From Pseudobdellovibrio sp031428275 (GTDB taxonomy: Bacteria > Bdellovibrionota > Bdellovibrionia > Bdellovibrionales > Bdellovibrionaceae), in assembly GCA_031428275.1 (NCBI GenBank), contig JANPPC010000010.1, forward strand, positions 62,001-126,000: DNA of 64,000 nucleotides, written 5' to 3'. Position numbers and translations under genes: made by a program. The notes under the pieces are model-generated. The model did not search any database and was not told the DNA's origin. It saw nothing but the letters and a program-made list of their open reading frames with translations. This document shows, in pieces, positions 25,013-33,904 of this stretch; positions within the stretch are counted from its first letter, which is position 1; every line of letters begins with the position of its first letter.

Positions 25013-27761
25013 GCAGAACTTTCAAAGAAATAACATCGAATGCTTCTTTTAATTTAGTGCGGTCAGGTACGGCGCCCTGGGCGAAGTCAGGTCGACCTCC
25101 ACCTTTGCCGCCAAGTACTTGCGCGAAATCTTTTAAAAGATCGCCGGCTTTAAATTGCGTGTTCATTTCTTTACTAACCGAAATAATAACCGGATGCGAG
25201 CTTTCGCCTTTACCGATGACCACGACAATGCCGCGTGAAACTTTTCCACGAATTTGATCCGAGATTTGTGAAAGAACATCGCGATCATCTAAAGCTAGGT
25301 CGGCAAAAATTAATTTCGCTGGGCCCGATTGAGATTGAAATTCTTTTGAAGCTTTAATGATTTCATCAACGTTTACTTGGCCCGATTGAGCTTTCTTAAT
25401 TTGCTTTTGCAGATCTTTTATTTCTTCTTTTTTCTCGTCGATCCAAGCCGTGATTGGTTTTTCTGGAGTAATACCGGTGCTCAGTCGCGCGGTTAGTAAC
25501 TCATCGCTATTTTTCAATAAGTAAGTAATTGCGGCCGTTCCCGTGATGGCTTCGATGCGGCGAACCCCGGCGCTAACGCCAGACTCTGATAAAATTTTAA
25601 ATGCGCGAATCTCTGACGTATTTTTTACGTGTGTTCCGCCGCAAAGCTCAGAAGAGAAGCTTCCCATGGTTAATACGCGAACTTGGTCTCCGTATTTTTC
25701 ACCGAATAAAGCCATGGCGCCTTTTTCGATCGCTTTTGCATGCGGCATCACTTCGGCTTGAACCGGGTTTGCTTCCGCGATTTCGTTATTAACTAAGGCT
25801 TCAACTTTTTTGATTTCTTCAGCCGTCATCGGTTTGTTATGCGTAAAATCGAAACGGGTTTTTGAACTATCAACTAATGAACCCGCTTGCGATACATGCG
25901 TACCTAAAACTTTACGCAAAGCCGAATGCATCAAATGAGTCGCCGAATGATTTGTCGTGGTTTGACGGCGCTCAGGAATTTCTACTTGAGTTTCTATGAC
26001 ATCATTCACTTTCAATTCGCCCGAAATCATTTCGATGTGGTGAATGAAAAGATCATTCATTTTTGTACAGTTTAAGACGCGCGCTTCGCCTGATTTACTG
26101 TTTTCAGATGTAGCAACTAGCGTACCCTGGTCGCCAACTTGCCCGCCGCCTTCGGCGTAAAACGAAGTTTCTTTCAGCAATACAAAACCGGTTTCGCCTG
26201 CTTTAAGTGAAGTGGCTTCAGCACTTCCATTTGAAAGAGCAACGATATTGGTGGCCGTCACCATTGAATCGTAACCGTTAAATTTGGTGGCGTGGCTTGC
26301 GTATTTTTGTGAAATCTCGATGAGGTGTTTTTCGTCGGATTGCAAACCTTTTGCTTTCCATGATGATTTCGCTTTTTCTTTTGAAGCCTGCATCACTTTT
26401 TCAAAACTAGCTTCATCAATTTGTAAGCCCTGTTCTGCGGCGATAACCGCCGTCAAATCTGTGGGAAATCCGTAAGTGTCGTAAAGCTTAAATAAAGTTT
26501 CGCCCGAAACCATTTTTTGGTTTTTCTTTTTCATTGAAGCAAGCTCTTCGTTTAAAATCGCGCTGCCGTTATCTAAAGTTTGTAAGAAACGAGTTTCTTC
26601 TTCGTGAATGGTTGTTAGGATATGCTGTTTACGATTTTTAAGCTCGGGGTAAGCTTTGCCCATGACTTCGATTAAAGCTTCGCTCATCGCTGGTAAAATT
26701 GAATGCTGAGTTGAAATCTTTTGTCCGTAACGAATCGCTCGGCGCATGATACGGCGTAAGACGTAACCACGGCCTTCGTTAGAAGGCAATGCTCCGTCTG
26801 CTAGTAAAAATGAAGTTGATCGGCAGTGATCGGCTAAAACACGAATGGCCGTTAGCTCGTCGAATTTTTGTTTTTGTTCAGCCGATAAATTTTTGTGATC
26901 TGTATCTGCGTTGAATTCACGAATATTACTGCGCTCCCAGGTAATCATGCTTGGGTAGTCGATATTTGAACCGGCTTTACTTAAACCAGTCGTAATAATT
27001 TTTTGAAACAAATCTGTATTGTAGTTATTCCAGCAATTTTGTACGGCCGCCGTTAGACGCTCAAAACCCGCACCTGTATCAACCGAAGGTTTCGGCAGCG
27101 GGCTCATTTGACCCGGAGCTTCTTCGTAGAATTGCATAAATACTAAATTCCAGATTTCGACGTAACGGTCTTCGCCGGCTTTGATTGATTCGAAAGGGTC
27201 ACTAATTTTTCCAAAATCAGGGCCGTGGTCATAAAAAATTTCGCTGCACGGGCCGCAAGGGCCAACGTCGCCCATTCTCCAGAAATTATCTTTTTCACCT
27301 AAGCGAAAAATACGATTCGCCGGCACGCCTTCTTGTTTATGCCAAATATCAGCGGCTTCATCGTCTGTTTCAAAAACTGTGACGTATAATTTATCTTTCG
27401 GAATTTTAAGTTCGTTCGTTAAAAAATCCCAAGCGTAATGAATGGCGTCTTTTTTAAAATAGTCACCGAATGAAAAGTTACCCAACATTTCAAAAAATGT
27501 ATGGTGACGGGCGGTGAAACCCACATTGTCTAAATCATTATGCTTTCCGCCGGCGCGCACGCACTTTTGTGAACTGACCGCGCGGGTGTATTCGCGCTTT
27601 TCTAAACCTGTGAAAGTATTTTTAAATTGATTCATACCCGCATTCGCGAAAAGTAAGGTTGGGTCGTTTTCTGGTATTAAGCTCGAACTCGCCACATAGA
27701 TGTGGCCATTTTTCTTAAAATAATTTACGAAGCTATTTCTAATTTCAGCACTGGTCATCAT
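25008..27761 (-). CDS. alaS: Alanyl-tRNA synthetase
   Basis: 917 residues; charges tRNA-Ala and edits Ser/Gly mischarging. Class II motifs appear in order: NPTLLFANAGMNQFKNTF, RHHTFFEMLGNFSFGDYFK and the GAGFERL motif 3 region. The editing domain has NHSATHLMHSALRKVLG (HxxxH) and the later CGGTHVKNTSEI. The C-terminal oligomerisation domain ends GGKGGGRPDFAQGAVPD. The length is slightly longer than in E. coli (about 875). GGAG lies 9 bases before ATG 27761. Confidence 0.97.
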   Translation of the reverse strand: MMTSAEIRNSFVNYFKKNGHIYVASSSLIPENDPTLLFANAGMNQFKNTFTGLEKREYTRAVSSQKCVRAGGKHNDLDNVGFTARHHTFFEMLGNFSFGDYFKKDAIHYAWDFLTNELKIPKDKLYVTVFETDDEAADIWHKQEGVPANRIFRLGEKDNFWRMGDVGPCGPCSEIFYDHGPDFGKISDPFESIKAGEDRYVEIWNLVFMQFYEEAPGQMSPLPKPSVDTGAGFERLTAAVQNCWNNYNTDLFQKIITTGLSKAGSNIDYPSMITWERSNIREFNADTDHKNLSAEQKQKFDELTAIRVLADHCRSTSFLLADGALPSNEGRGYVLRRIMRRAIRYGQKISTQHSILPAMSEALIEVMGKAYPELKNRKQHILTTIHEEETRFLQTLDNGSAILNEELASMKKKNQKMVSGETLFKLYDTYGFPTDLTAVIAAEQGLQIDEASFEKVMQASKEKAKSSWKAKGLQSDEKHLIEISQKYASHATKFNGYDSMVTATNIVALSNGSAEATSLKAGETGFVLLKETSFYAEGGGQVGDQGTLVATSENSKSGEARVLNCTKMNDLFIHHIEMISGELKVNDVIETQVEIPERRQTTTNHSATHLMHSALRKVLGTHVSQAGSLVDSSKTRFDFTHNKPMTAEEIKKVEALVNNEIAEANPVQAEVMPHAKAIEKGAMALFGEKYGDQVRVLTMGSFSSELCGGTHVKNTSEIRAFKILSESGVSAGVRRIEAITGTAAITYLLKNSDELLTARLSTGITPEKPITAWIDEKKEEIKDLQKQIKKAQSGQVNVDEIIKASKEFQSQSGPAKLIFADLALDDRDVLSQISDQIRGKVSRGIVVVIGKGESSHPVIISVSKEMNTQFKAGDLLKDFAQVLGGKGGGRPDFAQGAVPDRTKLKEAFDVISLKVLQ

Positions 27762-27947
27762 ATACGTAGGCTCCTACTTTAAATTCATATGCTATGCTAG
27801 CTAATCGGCACCTAAATGACAATCTAATGAGGGTGCGGTAGATAAAATTCTGGCACATTAAAAGCTTTAGCTTGGAAGGCTTCCGCAAGCTTAGGCATGA
27901 CTCGGTACGAGAAGAAATTAGGCAAACAAAGGTGTACATTCAATTCT

Positions 27948-28394
27948 ATGAGCACGACAAACGAAAATCTAAATCAGTATGGTCCGTATTCGCCGCAAGA
28001 GTTAGATCGGGCTAGTAAGTGGCTGCAGGCGCAGGGTATTCCGTTCGAAATCATTCGTAATGACCAAGAGGCGCGTGAATCGCTGATGAATGACGGCCAA
28101 AACTTAGTAAATTTGGCCGATCTTCGTACGGGTATTTATCTGGCGCAAATCTTTTACTTGGCTTTTCCGAAGGCTACCGATTTGCAGCGTAAGTCTTTCG
28201 AAGATAGATTTAATCTGAAATCCGAAAGTTTTCCACACCAAAAACAGGTCGATCTTGCAGATGATGAAGCCGCCTTACATAATAGCAGCTTAAAGAATAA
28301 ATTTAAAAAACGAGGTTGGGCATCGTTACTTGTCGCCTTGATCGTGATTCAAATTTTAATTGTTTTATTTAACATTGTTTCAAAGGAGTCTTAA
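27948..28394 (+). CDS. Small tail-anchored hypothetical protein
   Basis: 148 residues from ATG 27948 (an earlier in-frame ATG at 27897 is less likely since the intervening residues look like leader). A cytoplasmic, acidic and helical domain (1-120) is followed by one C-terminal TM (WASLLVALIVIQILIVLFNIV). I do not recognise the family. It abuts the SPFH gene with no gap, so it probably partners that protein at the membrane. Confidence 0.6.
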   Translation: MSTTNENLNQYGPYSPQELDRASKWLQAQGIPFEIIRNDQEARESLMNDGQNLVNLADLRTGIYLAQIFYLAFPKATDLQRKSFEDRFNLKSESFPHQKQVDLADDEAALHNSSLKNKFKKRGWASLLVALIVIQILIVLFNIVSKES

Positions 28395-29339
28395 ATGACA
28401 GAGTCTTTCGTAATTATTTCTATCGCTATTTTAGTGGCCTTTTTTTCGGTCGTGGGTGGCGCATTCGTCACCGTTCAGCAAGGAACAGTGGCCGTATTAA
28501 CAATGTTTGGTAAATACCGTCGCGTACTTTACCCGGGGCTTAATTTTAAAATTCCGTTTTTGGAAGTCGTGTTTCGTAAAATTTCAATTCAGAATCAGTC
28601 GATCGAATTGCAGTTTCAGGCGATCACGCAAGATCAGGCGAATGTAAATTTCAAAGCGATGCTTTTGTATTCAGTCATTAATCAAACTGAAGAAACAATC
28701 AAAGACGTCGCATTTAAGTTTATCGATTTTGGTAGCCTGATGCAGACGCTGAATAGAACTGTCGAAGGTAGCGTGCGTGGTTTTGTCGCCACGAAGCGCC
28801 AGAATGAAATTCTTGGCTTACGACGCGATATCGTTAGTGCTGTAAAAGACCAGTTAGATGAAGATTTGAAAAGCTGGGGTTACCATTTAATCGATATTCA
28901 ATTAAACGATATCAGTTTCGATGAAACGATTATTCAATCGATGGCGCAAGTTGTGGCGTCTAGCAATTTGAAGGCGGCCGCTGAAAACGAAGCGCAGGCG
29001 ATGATGATACGTAAAACGCGTTCTGCTGAGGCCGATGGTTTGGCTATAAAAATCTCAGCCGAAGCCGAAAAGCAAGCCTCGCAATTGCGCGGTCAGGGTA
29101 TTTCTCTTTTTCGCCAAGAAGTGGCGAAGGGTATGCATTTAGCAGCTGAAGAAATGCGTTTAGCCGGTTTAGATAGTTCATTTATTTTATTTTCGATGTG
29201 GACAGATGCCATCAAGCATTTTGCTGAACAAGGAAAAGGAAACGTTATTTTCTTAGATGGTTCAAACGAAGGTTTAGATCGTACGATGAAACAGATGATG
29301 GCTCTAAGTAAAACTGAAACGATTCGTACTCAGAAGTAA
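28395..29339 (+). CDS. SPFH/Band 7 domain membrane protein
   Basis: 314 residues: an N-terminal TM (SFVIISIAILVAFFSVVGGAFV), then a Band 7/SPFH domain (TVQQGTVAVLTMFGKYRRVLYPGLNFKIPFLEVV, residues 25-190) and a coiled-coil region with AENEAQAMMIRKTRSAEADGLAIKISAEAEKQASQL, as in HflK/C, stomatin and flotillin families. These build ring- or cage-like membrane assemblies. The exact subgroup cannot be set from sequence by eye. It is the second gene of a two-gene operon. Confidence 0.88.
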   Translation: MTESFVIISIAILVAFFSVVGGAFVTVQQGTVAVLTMFGKYRRVLYPGLNFKIPFLEVVFRKISIQNQSIELQFQAITQDQANVNFKAMLLYSVINQTEETIKDVAFKFIDFGSLMQTLNRTVEGSVRGFVATKRQNEILGLRRDIVSAVKDQLDEDLKSWGYHLIDIQLNDISFDETIIQSMAQVVASSNLKAAAENEAQAMMIRKTRSAEADGLAIKISAEAEKQASQLRGQGISLFRQEVAKGMHLAAEEMRLAGLDSSFILFSMWTDAIKHFAEQGKGNVIFLDGSNEGLDRTMKQMMALSKTETIRTQK

Positions 29340-29614
29340 TTTTAGAATTACGAATTTCAAGCATTGGGTCGGTCTACTCGCACTGATCCAATGTCACTGA
29401 ACTTGTATTTCCGTCGATACTGGTAAATTGTGCGACCCCGCAACTTTGTGCCGTTTGAAAAATAATAGTTGAGTTAACTAAAAATTTTACCAAATTCGTT
29501 CTTACCTCGCGTCATTCATTTTGCCTAATTTGAGTAAAAGAATAATTTAATACTAAATTGTTGTGCGGTGTTAGGTACAAATCTAAGGTAGTCTATCTTT
29601 TGGAGGCTACCAGT
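29340..29614. other. 275-base intergenic gap, possible remnant frame
   Basis: No RNA gene or hairpin terminator is evident. On the minus strand a short open frame ends at the stop around 29376-29374 and reads ...AQSCGVAQFTSIDGNTSS..., ending LDQCE; it resembles the tail of a secreted Cys-containing protein but has no ATG. It may be a gene remnant or chance. Confidence 0.3.
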
Positions 29615-30097
29615 ATGAATAAAGTACTTCTGTTGATCGCAACATTTTTTAACGTGGGTAAGTTTTCGAAAGCTCCAGGAACGATGGGAACCTTGGCGAC
29701 GATTCCGCTATGGTGGGCGTTGGCGCAGTTGGGGCCTCTGCCGTACATGCTGATAACGATTTTGCTTATACCTGTTGGCGTGATGGCGGCAACCGCGTAC
29801 GTCACCTATTCAAATACTCAAGACAACCAAGAAATCGTCATCGATGAAGTCGTTGGATATTTAATTACGATGGTGTGGTTACCGATCACTTGGCAAAGTG
29901 CCCTACTTGGTTTTGTCGTTTTTAGAATTCTTGATATTACAAAACCACCACCGATTCGAAACCTAGATCGCAGCTTAAAAGGTGGTTTTGGGGTGATGGC
30001 GGATGATATCGCCGCCGGAATTATAGGCAGCATTATTATGCAGTTAGTCTATACCCAGACCAACTGGCTAGGTTCCCAAATTATCACTTTACACTAG
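29615..30097 (+). CDS. pgpA: Phosphatidylglycerophosphatase A
   Basis: 160 residues; removes the phosphate from phosphatidylglycerophosphate to give phosphatidylglycerol. The family motifs GKFSKAPGTMGTLATIPLWW (near residue 14) and IVIDEVVGYLITMVWLP are present, as is the closing GFGVMADDIAAGI, and there are about four TM helices. ATG 29615 has GGAGG at 10 bases; a start at 29558 is rejected. Lies in the pgpA-cinA-recA order known in several proteobacteria. Confidence 0.92.
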   Translation: MNKVLLLIATFFNVGKFSKAPGTMGTLATIPLWWALAQLGPLPYMLITILLIPVGVMAATAYVTYSNTQDNQEIVIDEVVGYLITMVWLPITWQSALLGFVVFRILDITKPPPIRNLDRSLKGGFGVMADDIAAGIIGSIIMQLVYTQTNWLGSQIITLH

Positions 30098-30170
30098 GTG
30101 AATTTACACACATTATACATATGTAAGTTATATGAAAGTCGGGTGAAACTCGCAAGAAAGTAGAGCAGAA

Positions 30171-30659
30171 ATGAATCACCTGACACTAACGACAATCATC
30201 GTAAAAGCCACGACAGTACTTCGTGACAAGAAACTTACGGTGGGTTTTGCTGAGAGCTGCACGGGTGGACTTTTGTCTAGTCTTTTTACCGAACAAGCGG
30301 GCGTCTCGGATGTCTTTTTAGGGTCGGTCATTAGCTACGATAATAAAGTTAAACAGAAGTTCTTAGGTGTCTCGCAAGAGTCCTTAAGAACAGATGGTGC
30401 AGTTAGCGCAGGGGTTGCAAAGCAAATGGCCGAAGGAGCTTTAAAAGCTTTAGACGTTTCGGTGGCGGCATCAATCACGGGTATCGCGGGTCCGAACGGT
30501 GGAACACCAAAGAAGCCGGTTGGTACTGTGTTCATCGCGGTGGCTGGCTTACAAGGTGAAACAAAAGTTTTCGAACATCACTTTAGTGGTGAGCGAAAAC
30601 AAATTCAGCTGCAGGCTTGTGCCGAAGCTGTGAAACATTTAACAAGTTTTATAATGTGA
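30171..30659 (+). CDS. CinA C-terminal-type nicotinamide-nucleotide amidase
   Basis: 162 residues matching only the amidohydrolase half of CinA (PncC type), which deamidates nicotinamide mononucleotide to nicotinate mononucleotide in NAD recycling. Motifs: VGFAESCTGGLLSSLFTEQAGVSDVFLGSVISYDN, GAVSAGVAKQMAEGAL, SITGIAGPNGGTPKKPVGTVFIA. The N-terminal molybdopterin-binding-like half is absent. It lies 52 bases upstream of recA. Confidence 0.93.
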   Translation: MNHLTLTTIIVKATTVLRDKKLTVGFAESCTGGLLSSLFTEQAGVSDVFLGSVISYDNKVKQKFLGVSQESLRTDGAVSAGVAKQMAEGALKALDVSVAASITGIAGPNGGTPKKPVGTVFIAVAGLQGETKVFEHHFSGERKQIQLQACAEAVKHLTSFIM

Positions 30660-30666
30660 AACATTA
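30629..30666. promoter_or_regulatory. Direct repeat and palindrome upstream of recA
   Basis: The 11-mer TGTGAAACATT occurs at 30629-30639 and 30655-30665, 26 bases apart. The second copy is part of a perfect palindrome TAATGTGAAACATTA (30652-30666) that covers the stop of the upstream gene. It is placed where a recA operator could lie. Confidence 0.4.
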
Positions 30667-30711
30667 AAAATTTTAAACGAGAAATAAACGTAGAAAAAAA
30701 CAGGAGATAAC

Positions 30712-31872
30712 ATGGCAGCAAATCAATCACAAGCAGACGCAAAAGTTCAAGGCGAAAGAATGAAAGCTCTCGATCTAGCTTTAAGCACGATCGAAAAGCA
30801 ATTCGGCAAAGGTTCAATCATGCGATTGAATGCTGGTGAACAAATGCACGGAGATATCGAAGTTATTTCTTCAGGATCTTTATCTTTAGATATCGCTTTA
30901 GGCATTGGTGGTTTTCCTAAAGGTCGTATCATTGAAATCTTTGGCCCAGAATCTTCTGGTAAAACAACTTTAGCCCTTTCTGCAATTGCGCAAGCACAGA
31001 AAAAAGGTGGTGTTGTGGCATTCATCGATGCAGAACATGCACTTGATGTAAACTACGCTCGTAAATTAGGTGTTAACACTGAAGATCTTTTAATTTCTCA
31101 GCCAGACAATGGTGAGCAAGCTTTAGAAATCACTGAAACACTTGTTCGTTCGGGCGCAATTGACGTATTGGTCGTCGATTCGGTAGCGGCGTTAACTCCG
31201 CGTGCAGAGATCGAAGGCGAAATGGGAGACTCACACATGGGCTTACAAGCTCGTTTGATGTCGCAAGCATTACGTAAATTAACGGGTTCGATCAATCGTT
31301 CTAAAACTTTAGTTATCTTCATCAATCAGATTCGTATGAAGATCGGTGTAATGTTCGGTAACCCTGAAACAACTACGGGTGGTAACGCGCTTAAGTTTTA
31401 TTCTTCAGTTCGTTTAGATGTACGTCGTATCGGCGCAATCAAAAACGGTGAAGATGTAACTGGTAATAGAACTTCAGTTAAAGTTGTAAAAAATAAAATG
31501 GCGGCTCCGTTCACTAAAGTTGAATTCGACCTCATGTACGGTGAAGGTATTTCGGCTGAAGGCGATATCTTAGACTTAGCGACTACCGCGAACATGGTTG
31601 AAAAATCAGGTTCTTGGTATTCATACAAAGGTGAGCGCTTAGGGCAAGGTCGCGATCAAGCAAAAGAATACTTCAAAGCTAATCCACAAATTATGGAAGA
31701 ATTGCGTACTGCGATTCTTGCTAAAAACGGGATTGGTAAGTTGTTAATGACGGATGCGGTTTCTGAATCTGTTGCTGGCGATGCTTCGATCGAGCTTGAT
31801 ACTCCTAAGAAGGGTAAAAAAGCAGCGGCGTTAAAAGAGCCTAAATCGGCCGGTAAGGAAGAGCTAAACTAA
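30712..31872 (+). CDS. recA: RecA recombinase
   Basis: 386 residues; forms filaments on single-stranded DNA, drives strand exchange and activates LexA autocleavage. Walker A GPESSGKTTLAL, LVVDSVAALTPRAE and the L2-region INQIRMKIGVMFGNPETTTGGNALKFYSS are intact. The C-terminal tail is Lys/Ala-rich (KKGKKAAALKEPKSAGKEE) rather than acidic. A strong AGGAG precedes ATG 30712. No TTAC-N3-GTAA box, the reported Bdellovibrio LexA site, is seen in its leader. Confidence 0.98.
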   Translation: MAANQSQADAKVQGERMKALDLALSTIEKQFGKGSIMRLNAGEQMHGDIEVISSGSLSLDIALGIGGFPKGRIIEIFGPESSGKTTLALSAIAQAQKKGGVVAFIDAEHALDVNYARKLGVNTEDLLISQPDNGEQALEITETLVRSGAIDVLVVDSVAALTPRAEIEGEMGDSHMGLQARLMSQALRKLTGSINRSKTLVIFINQIRMKIGVMFGNPETTTGGNALKFYSSVRLDVRRIGAIKNGEDVTGNRTSVKVVKNKMAAPFTKVEFDLMYGEGISAEGDILDLATTANMVEKSGSWYSYKGERLGQGRDQAKEYFKANPQIMEELRTAILAKNGIGKLLMTDAVSESVAGDASIELDTPKKGKKAAALKEPKSAGKEELN

Positions 31873-31901
31873 GCTTTTAGTACTGATTAGTTTTGTGAAC
31901 A

Positions 31902-31930
31902 CGGGTTGCGTGAGCGGCTCGGTTTTTTTT
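31902..31930 (+). terminator. Intrinsic terminator of recA
   Basis: CGGGTTGC (31902-31909), GNRA-type loop GTGA, GCGGCTCG (31914-31921) form an 8-bp stem including G-T pairs, followed by G and eight T (31923-31930). Confidence 0.85.
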
Positions 31931-31997
31931 GGGTTTTGGTGAGAATGAGTGGAGTACCTTTGATTTTAGGCTTTGGGATCGTAGCGTTTTCATGGCA

Positions 31998-32065
31998 CAG
32001 GCGTCTTGCCTGACGAAAGCTGCGCTCTCGTGCTCTCGCTTCTGATGGGCATCGTGCCCATCAGA
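31998..32065. repeat. Two-hairpin intergenic element
   Basis: CAGGC-GTCTT-GCCTG (31998-32012) and an 11-bp perfect stem TCTGATGGGCA-TCG-TGCCCATCAGA (32041-32065) flank a spacer with the direct repeat GCTCTCG. Neither is followed by a T run, so this is not a terminator. It resembles REP/BIME-type interspersed elements; only one copy is in the window. Confidence 0.5.
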
Positions 32066-32084
32066 TATGGGTTTTGGGGAATAA

Positions 32085-32115
32085 AAAAGTGAGACTTTTT
32101 AGGGTCTCGTTTTTT
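32085..32115. terminator. Bidirectional terminator
   Basis: GAGAC (32091-32095) pairs with GTCTC (32104-32108). A T run follows on both strands (GTTTTTT on plus, ACTTTTTT on minus), so it can end the minus-strand gene at 32144 and any read-through from recA. Confidence 0.7.
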
Positions 32116-32143
32116 GTTACTTTGGATTTCGTGAAGGTTATTT

Positions 32144-32620
32144 TTAGTTTTCTTCGGTTGTTGTTAAAGCACCTAATCGTAAATTCTTTTGTTGTAATTC
32201 ACAGTTGTAGTGGTCTTTTACTGAATTTGTGATTCCGTCTGGTAGATAGTTTGACACGACTGTTAATGGTAATTCACCGTCTGTATCTTTTTCGAATAAA
32301 CCCTTGATTTGGTAACCTACGGCCATGTCGGCTTTGAAGGTGGCTACGTTGTTTTTGTCTTTTAGGTTTTGGGCGCTAATTTGAATTTTACCTAATTGCA
32401 TCGCGAGGTCTTTTTTGATTTCGCCATTTGCCGCAATTGAAGTCTTCCAGATTTTTTGTGGAGATGTGGTTTTGAAAACCAAGGCTTCTGGTTTTGAGAT
32501 GTGCATGCACACGTAATTATAGTCTTTAATATCTGATCGAGATGTTGAAGCCGCATTTGCAAATTGCACAACTGCGAAAGAAACAACGGCCGATAAAATA
32601 TATAAGTTAACTGTTTTCAT
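32144..32620 (-). CDS. Small exported protein of unknown function
   Basis: 158 residues from ATG 32620, preceded by AGAGG at the right spacing; a GTG six bases upstream is rejected. It has a Sec signal peptide (MKTVNLYILSAVVSFAVVQFANA). The mature part has two cysteines (YVCMHI and YNCELQ) that could pair, and strand-rich sequence. No family recognised. It is probably periplasmic or secreted and is monocistronic with its own terminator. Confidence 0.7.
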   Translation of the reverse strand: MKTVNLYILSAVVSFAVVQFANAASTSRSDIKDYNYVCMHISKPEALVFKTTSPQKIWKTSIAANGEIKKDLAMQLGKIQISAQNLKDKNNVATFKADMAVGYQIKGLFEKDTDGELPLTVVSNYLPDGITNSVKDHYNCELQQKNLRLGALTTTEEN

Positions 32621-32840
32621 AAACACCTCTTGTAATAGAAGAGATGTTCAAGAAGCGAACCATGTCGTAATTTGAAGCAAACCACGTATCATATTGAGAT
32701 TCTTAAGTTCTTTTGCCGCTGTTAGGCCAGCCAACGATATTTTTTGATACGTAATAAGTGAAAAAACTTTTTACACCAAAGGGCTGCTGCGCGCGGTTTT
32801 TGTTACGTTTAAGTTTAAAAATTCTAATTGGCTAATCAGC

Positions 32841-32862
32841 AATAATAAGCTAATAATAAGCT
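32841..32862 (+). repeat. 11-bp tandem duplication abutting the fic start codon
   Basis: AATAATAAGCT occurs twice without a gap (32841-32851, 32852-32862), ending one base before ATG 32864. It takes the place where a Shine-Dalgarno should be; none is seen. Copy-number change here would alter the leader of the fic gene. Confidence 0.8.
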
Positions 32863-32863
32863 A

Positions 32864-33904
32864 ATGAATTCATTTGATAGACGGTTTTTAAAAAGTATTA
32901 CGCTGCCGATGGGAACTTCTTGGCTGCTGAGCTATTGCATGGAAGCTAAAGGGCAGCAGGAACTTTGGAGTAAGAAAAAGCCTGAGGTCTTACGCGCTCT
33001 TAAAGATTTAGCAATGATTCAGAGTGCTGAATCATCTAATCGAATCGAGGGTGTAGAAGTAGAAGCTCGCAGGTTGCGGCCCTTGATTCTCGGAAAAACA
33101 AAACCCATGAATCGTTCAGAAGAAGAAATTATGGGTTACCGGTATGCCCTTGAGCTGATTCATAAAAACCACAAAGATTTAGAAATGAACCCTAAGACAA
33201 TTAGGCTCATTCATAAACTTGCCCAGGAAGGCGCTGGAGATGCTGGTCTTTGGAAAAGAAAAAATAATGAAATTATAGAATTTGATAATAGTGGAAACCG
33301 AACTGTTCGGTTTATTCCAACTGAAGCTGCGCATACTGCGCAGGCCATTGAAAAACTTTGCAATTCTTATGAGAATGAAATGCAAAACGCTTATCTACCT
33401 CAGTTAGTTACAGCAAGTCTTTTCGTTTTAGATTTTTTATGCATACACCCGTTTCGTGACGGCAATGGCAGAGTCTCAAGGTTGCTTAGTCTTTATTCTT
33501 TATACCAGATTAGTTTCGATATCGGAAAGTACGTGAGTCTTGAACGAATCATCGAGGAGAACAAAGAAACTTATTATGAAGCTCTTAAGCAGTCGTCTCA
33601 AGGTTGGCATGAAGGAAAACATAACCCAATTCCTTGGATTAATTTCTTTTTGTCAAATTTAAGACAAGCTTGTAAAGAAATGGCAGCTAATATGGAAATC
33701 GTCCAAACTGCGATTTCAGGCAAGGGTGAATTAATCGAAAAAATAATTTTGAACCAGATCGGTGCTTTTACTTTACGAGAAATTCAAGCTCAATGTCCAA
33801 ATGTAAGCTCCCAAATGATCAAAAAAACTTTAAATGATTTAAAAAAAAACAAAATAGTCATTTTAGTCGGACGGGGGGCTGGGGCGCGCTGGAAGCTCAG
33901 CTAA
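32864..33904 (+). CDS. Fic-family protein with N-terminal inhibitory motif and C-terminal winged helix
   Basis: 346 residues. The Fic core HPFRDGNGRVSRLL (about 194-207) contains every active-site residue of HxFx(D/E)GNGRxxR, so AMP (or other nucleotide) transfer to target hydroxyls is likely. The inhibitory motif SNRIEG at about residue 59 fits (S/T)xxxE(G/N) and lies N-terminal to the core, marking a class II, self-inhibited Fic. The end (TLREIQAQCPNVSSQMIKKTLNDLKKNKIVILVGRG) is a winged helix. There is no adjacent antitoxin gene. Its 3' end overlaps the convergent gpx gene by 4 bases. The target is unknown. Confidence 0.9.
   Translation: MNSFDRRFLKSITLPMGTSWLLSYCMEAKGQQELWSKKKPEVLRALKDLAMIQSAESSNRIEGVEVEARRLRPLILGKTKPMNRSEEEIMGYRYALELIHKNHKDLEMNPKTIRLIHKLAQEGAGDAGLWKRKNNEIIEFDNSGNRTVRFIPTEAAHTAQAIEKLCNSYENEMQNAYLPQLVTASLFVLDFLCIHPFRDGNGRVSRLLSLYSLYQISFDIGKYVSLERIIEENKETYYEALKQSSQGWHEGKHNPIPWINFFLSNLRQACKEMAANMEIVQTAISGKGELIEKIILNQIGAFTLREIQAQCPNVSSQMIKKTLNDLKKNKIVILVGRGAGARWKLS

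Noticed and set aside
27849..27870. TGGCAC upstream of the gene at 27948 as a sigma-54 promoter
   Set aside because: The -12 element is absent at the needed distance.
29340..29614. tRNA or small RNA gene in the gap before pgpA
   Set aside because: No cloverleaf, CCA end or stable paired stems could be found.
31991..32011. TGGCAC...TTGC near the recA terminator as a sigma-54 promoter
   Set aside because: The spacing between TGGCAC and TTGC is 7 rather than 5 bases, the sequence is part of a hairpin, and no plus-strand gene follows.
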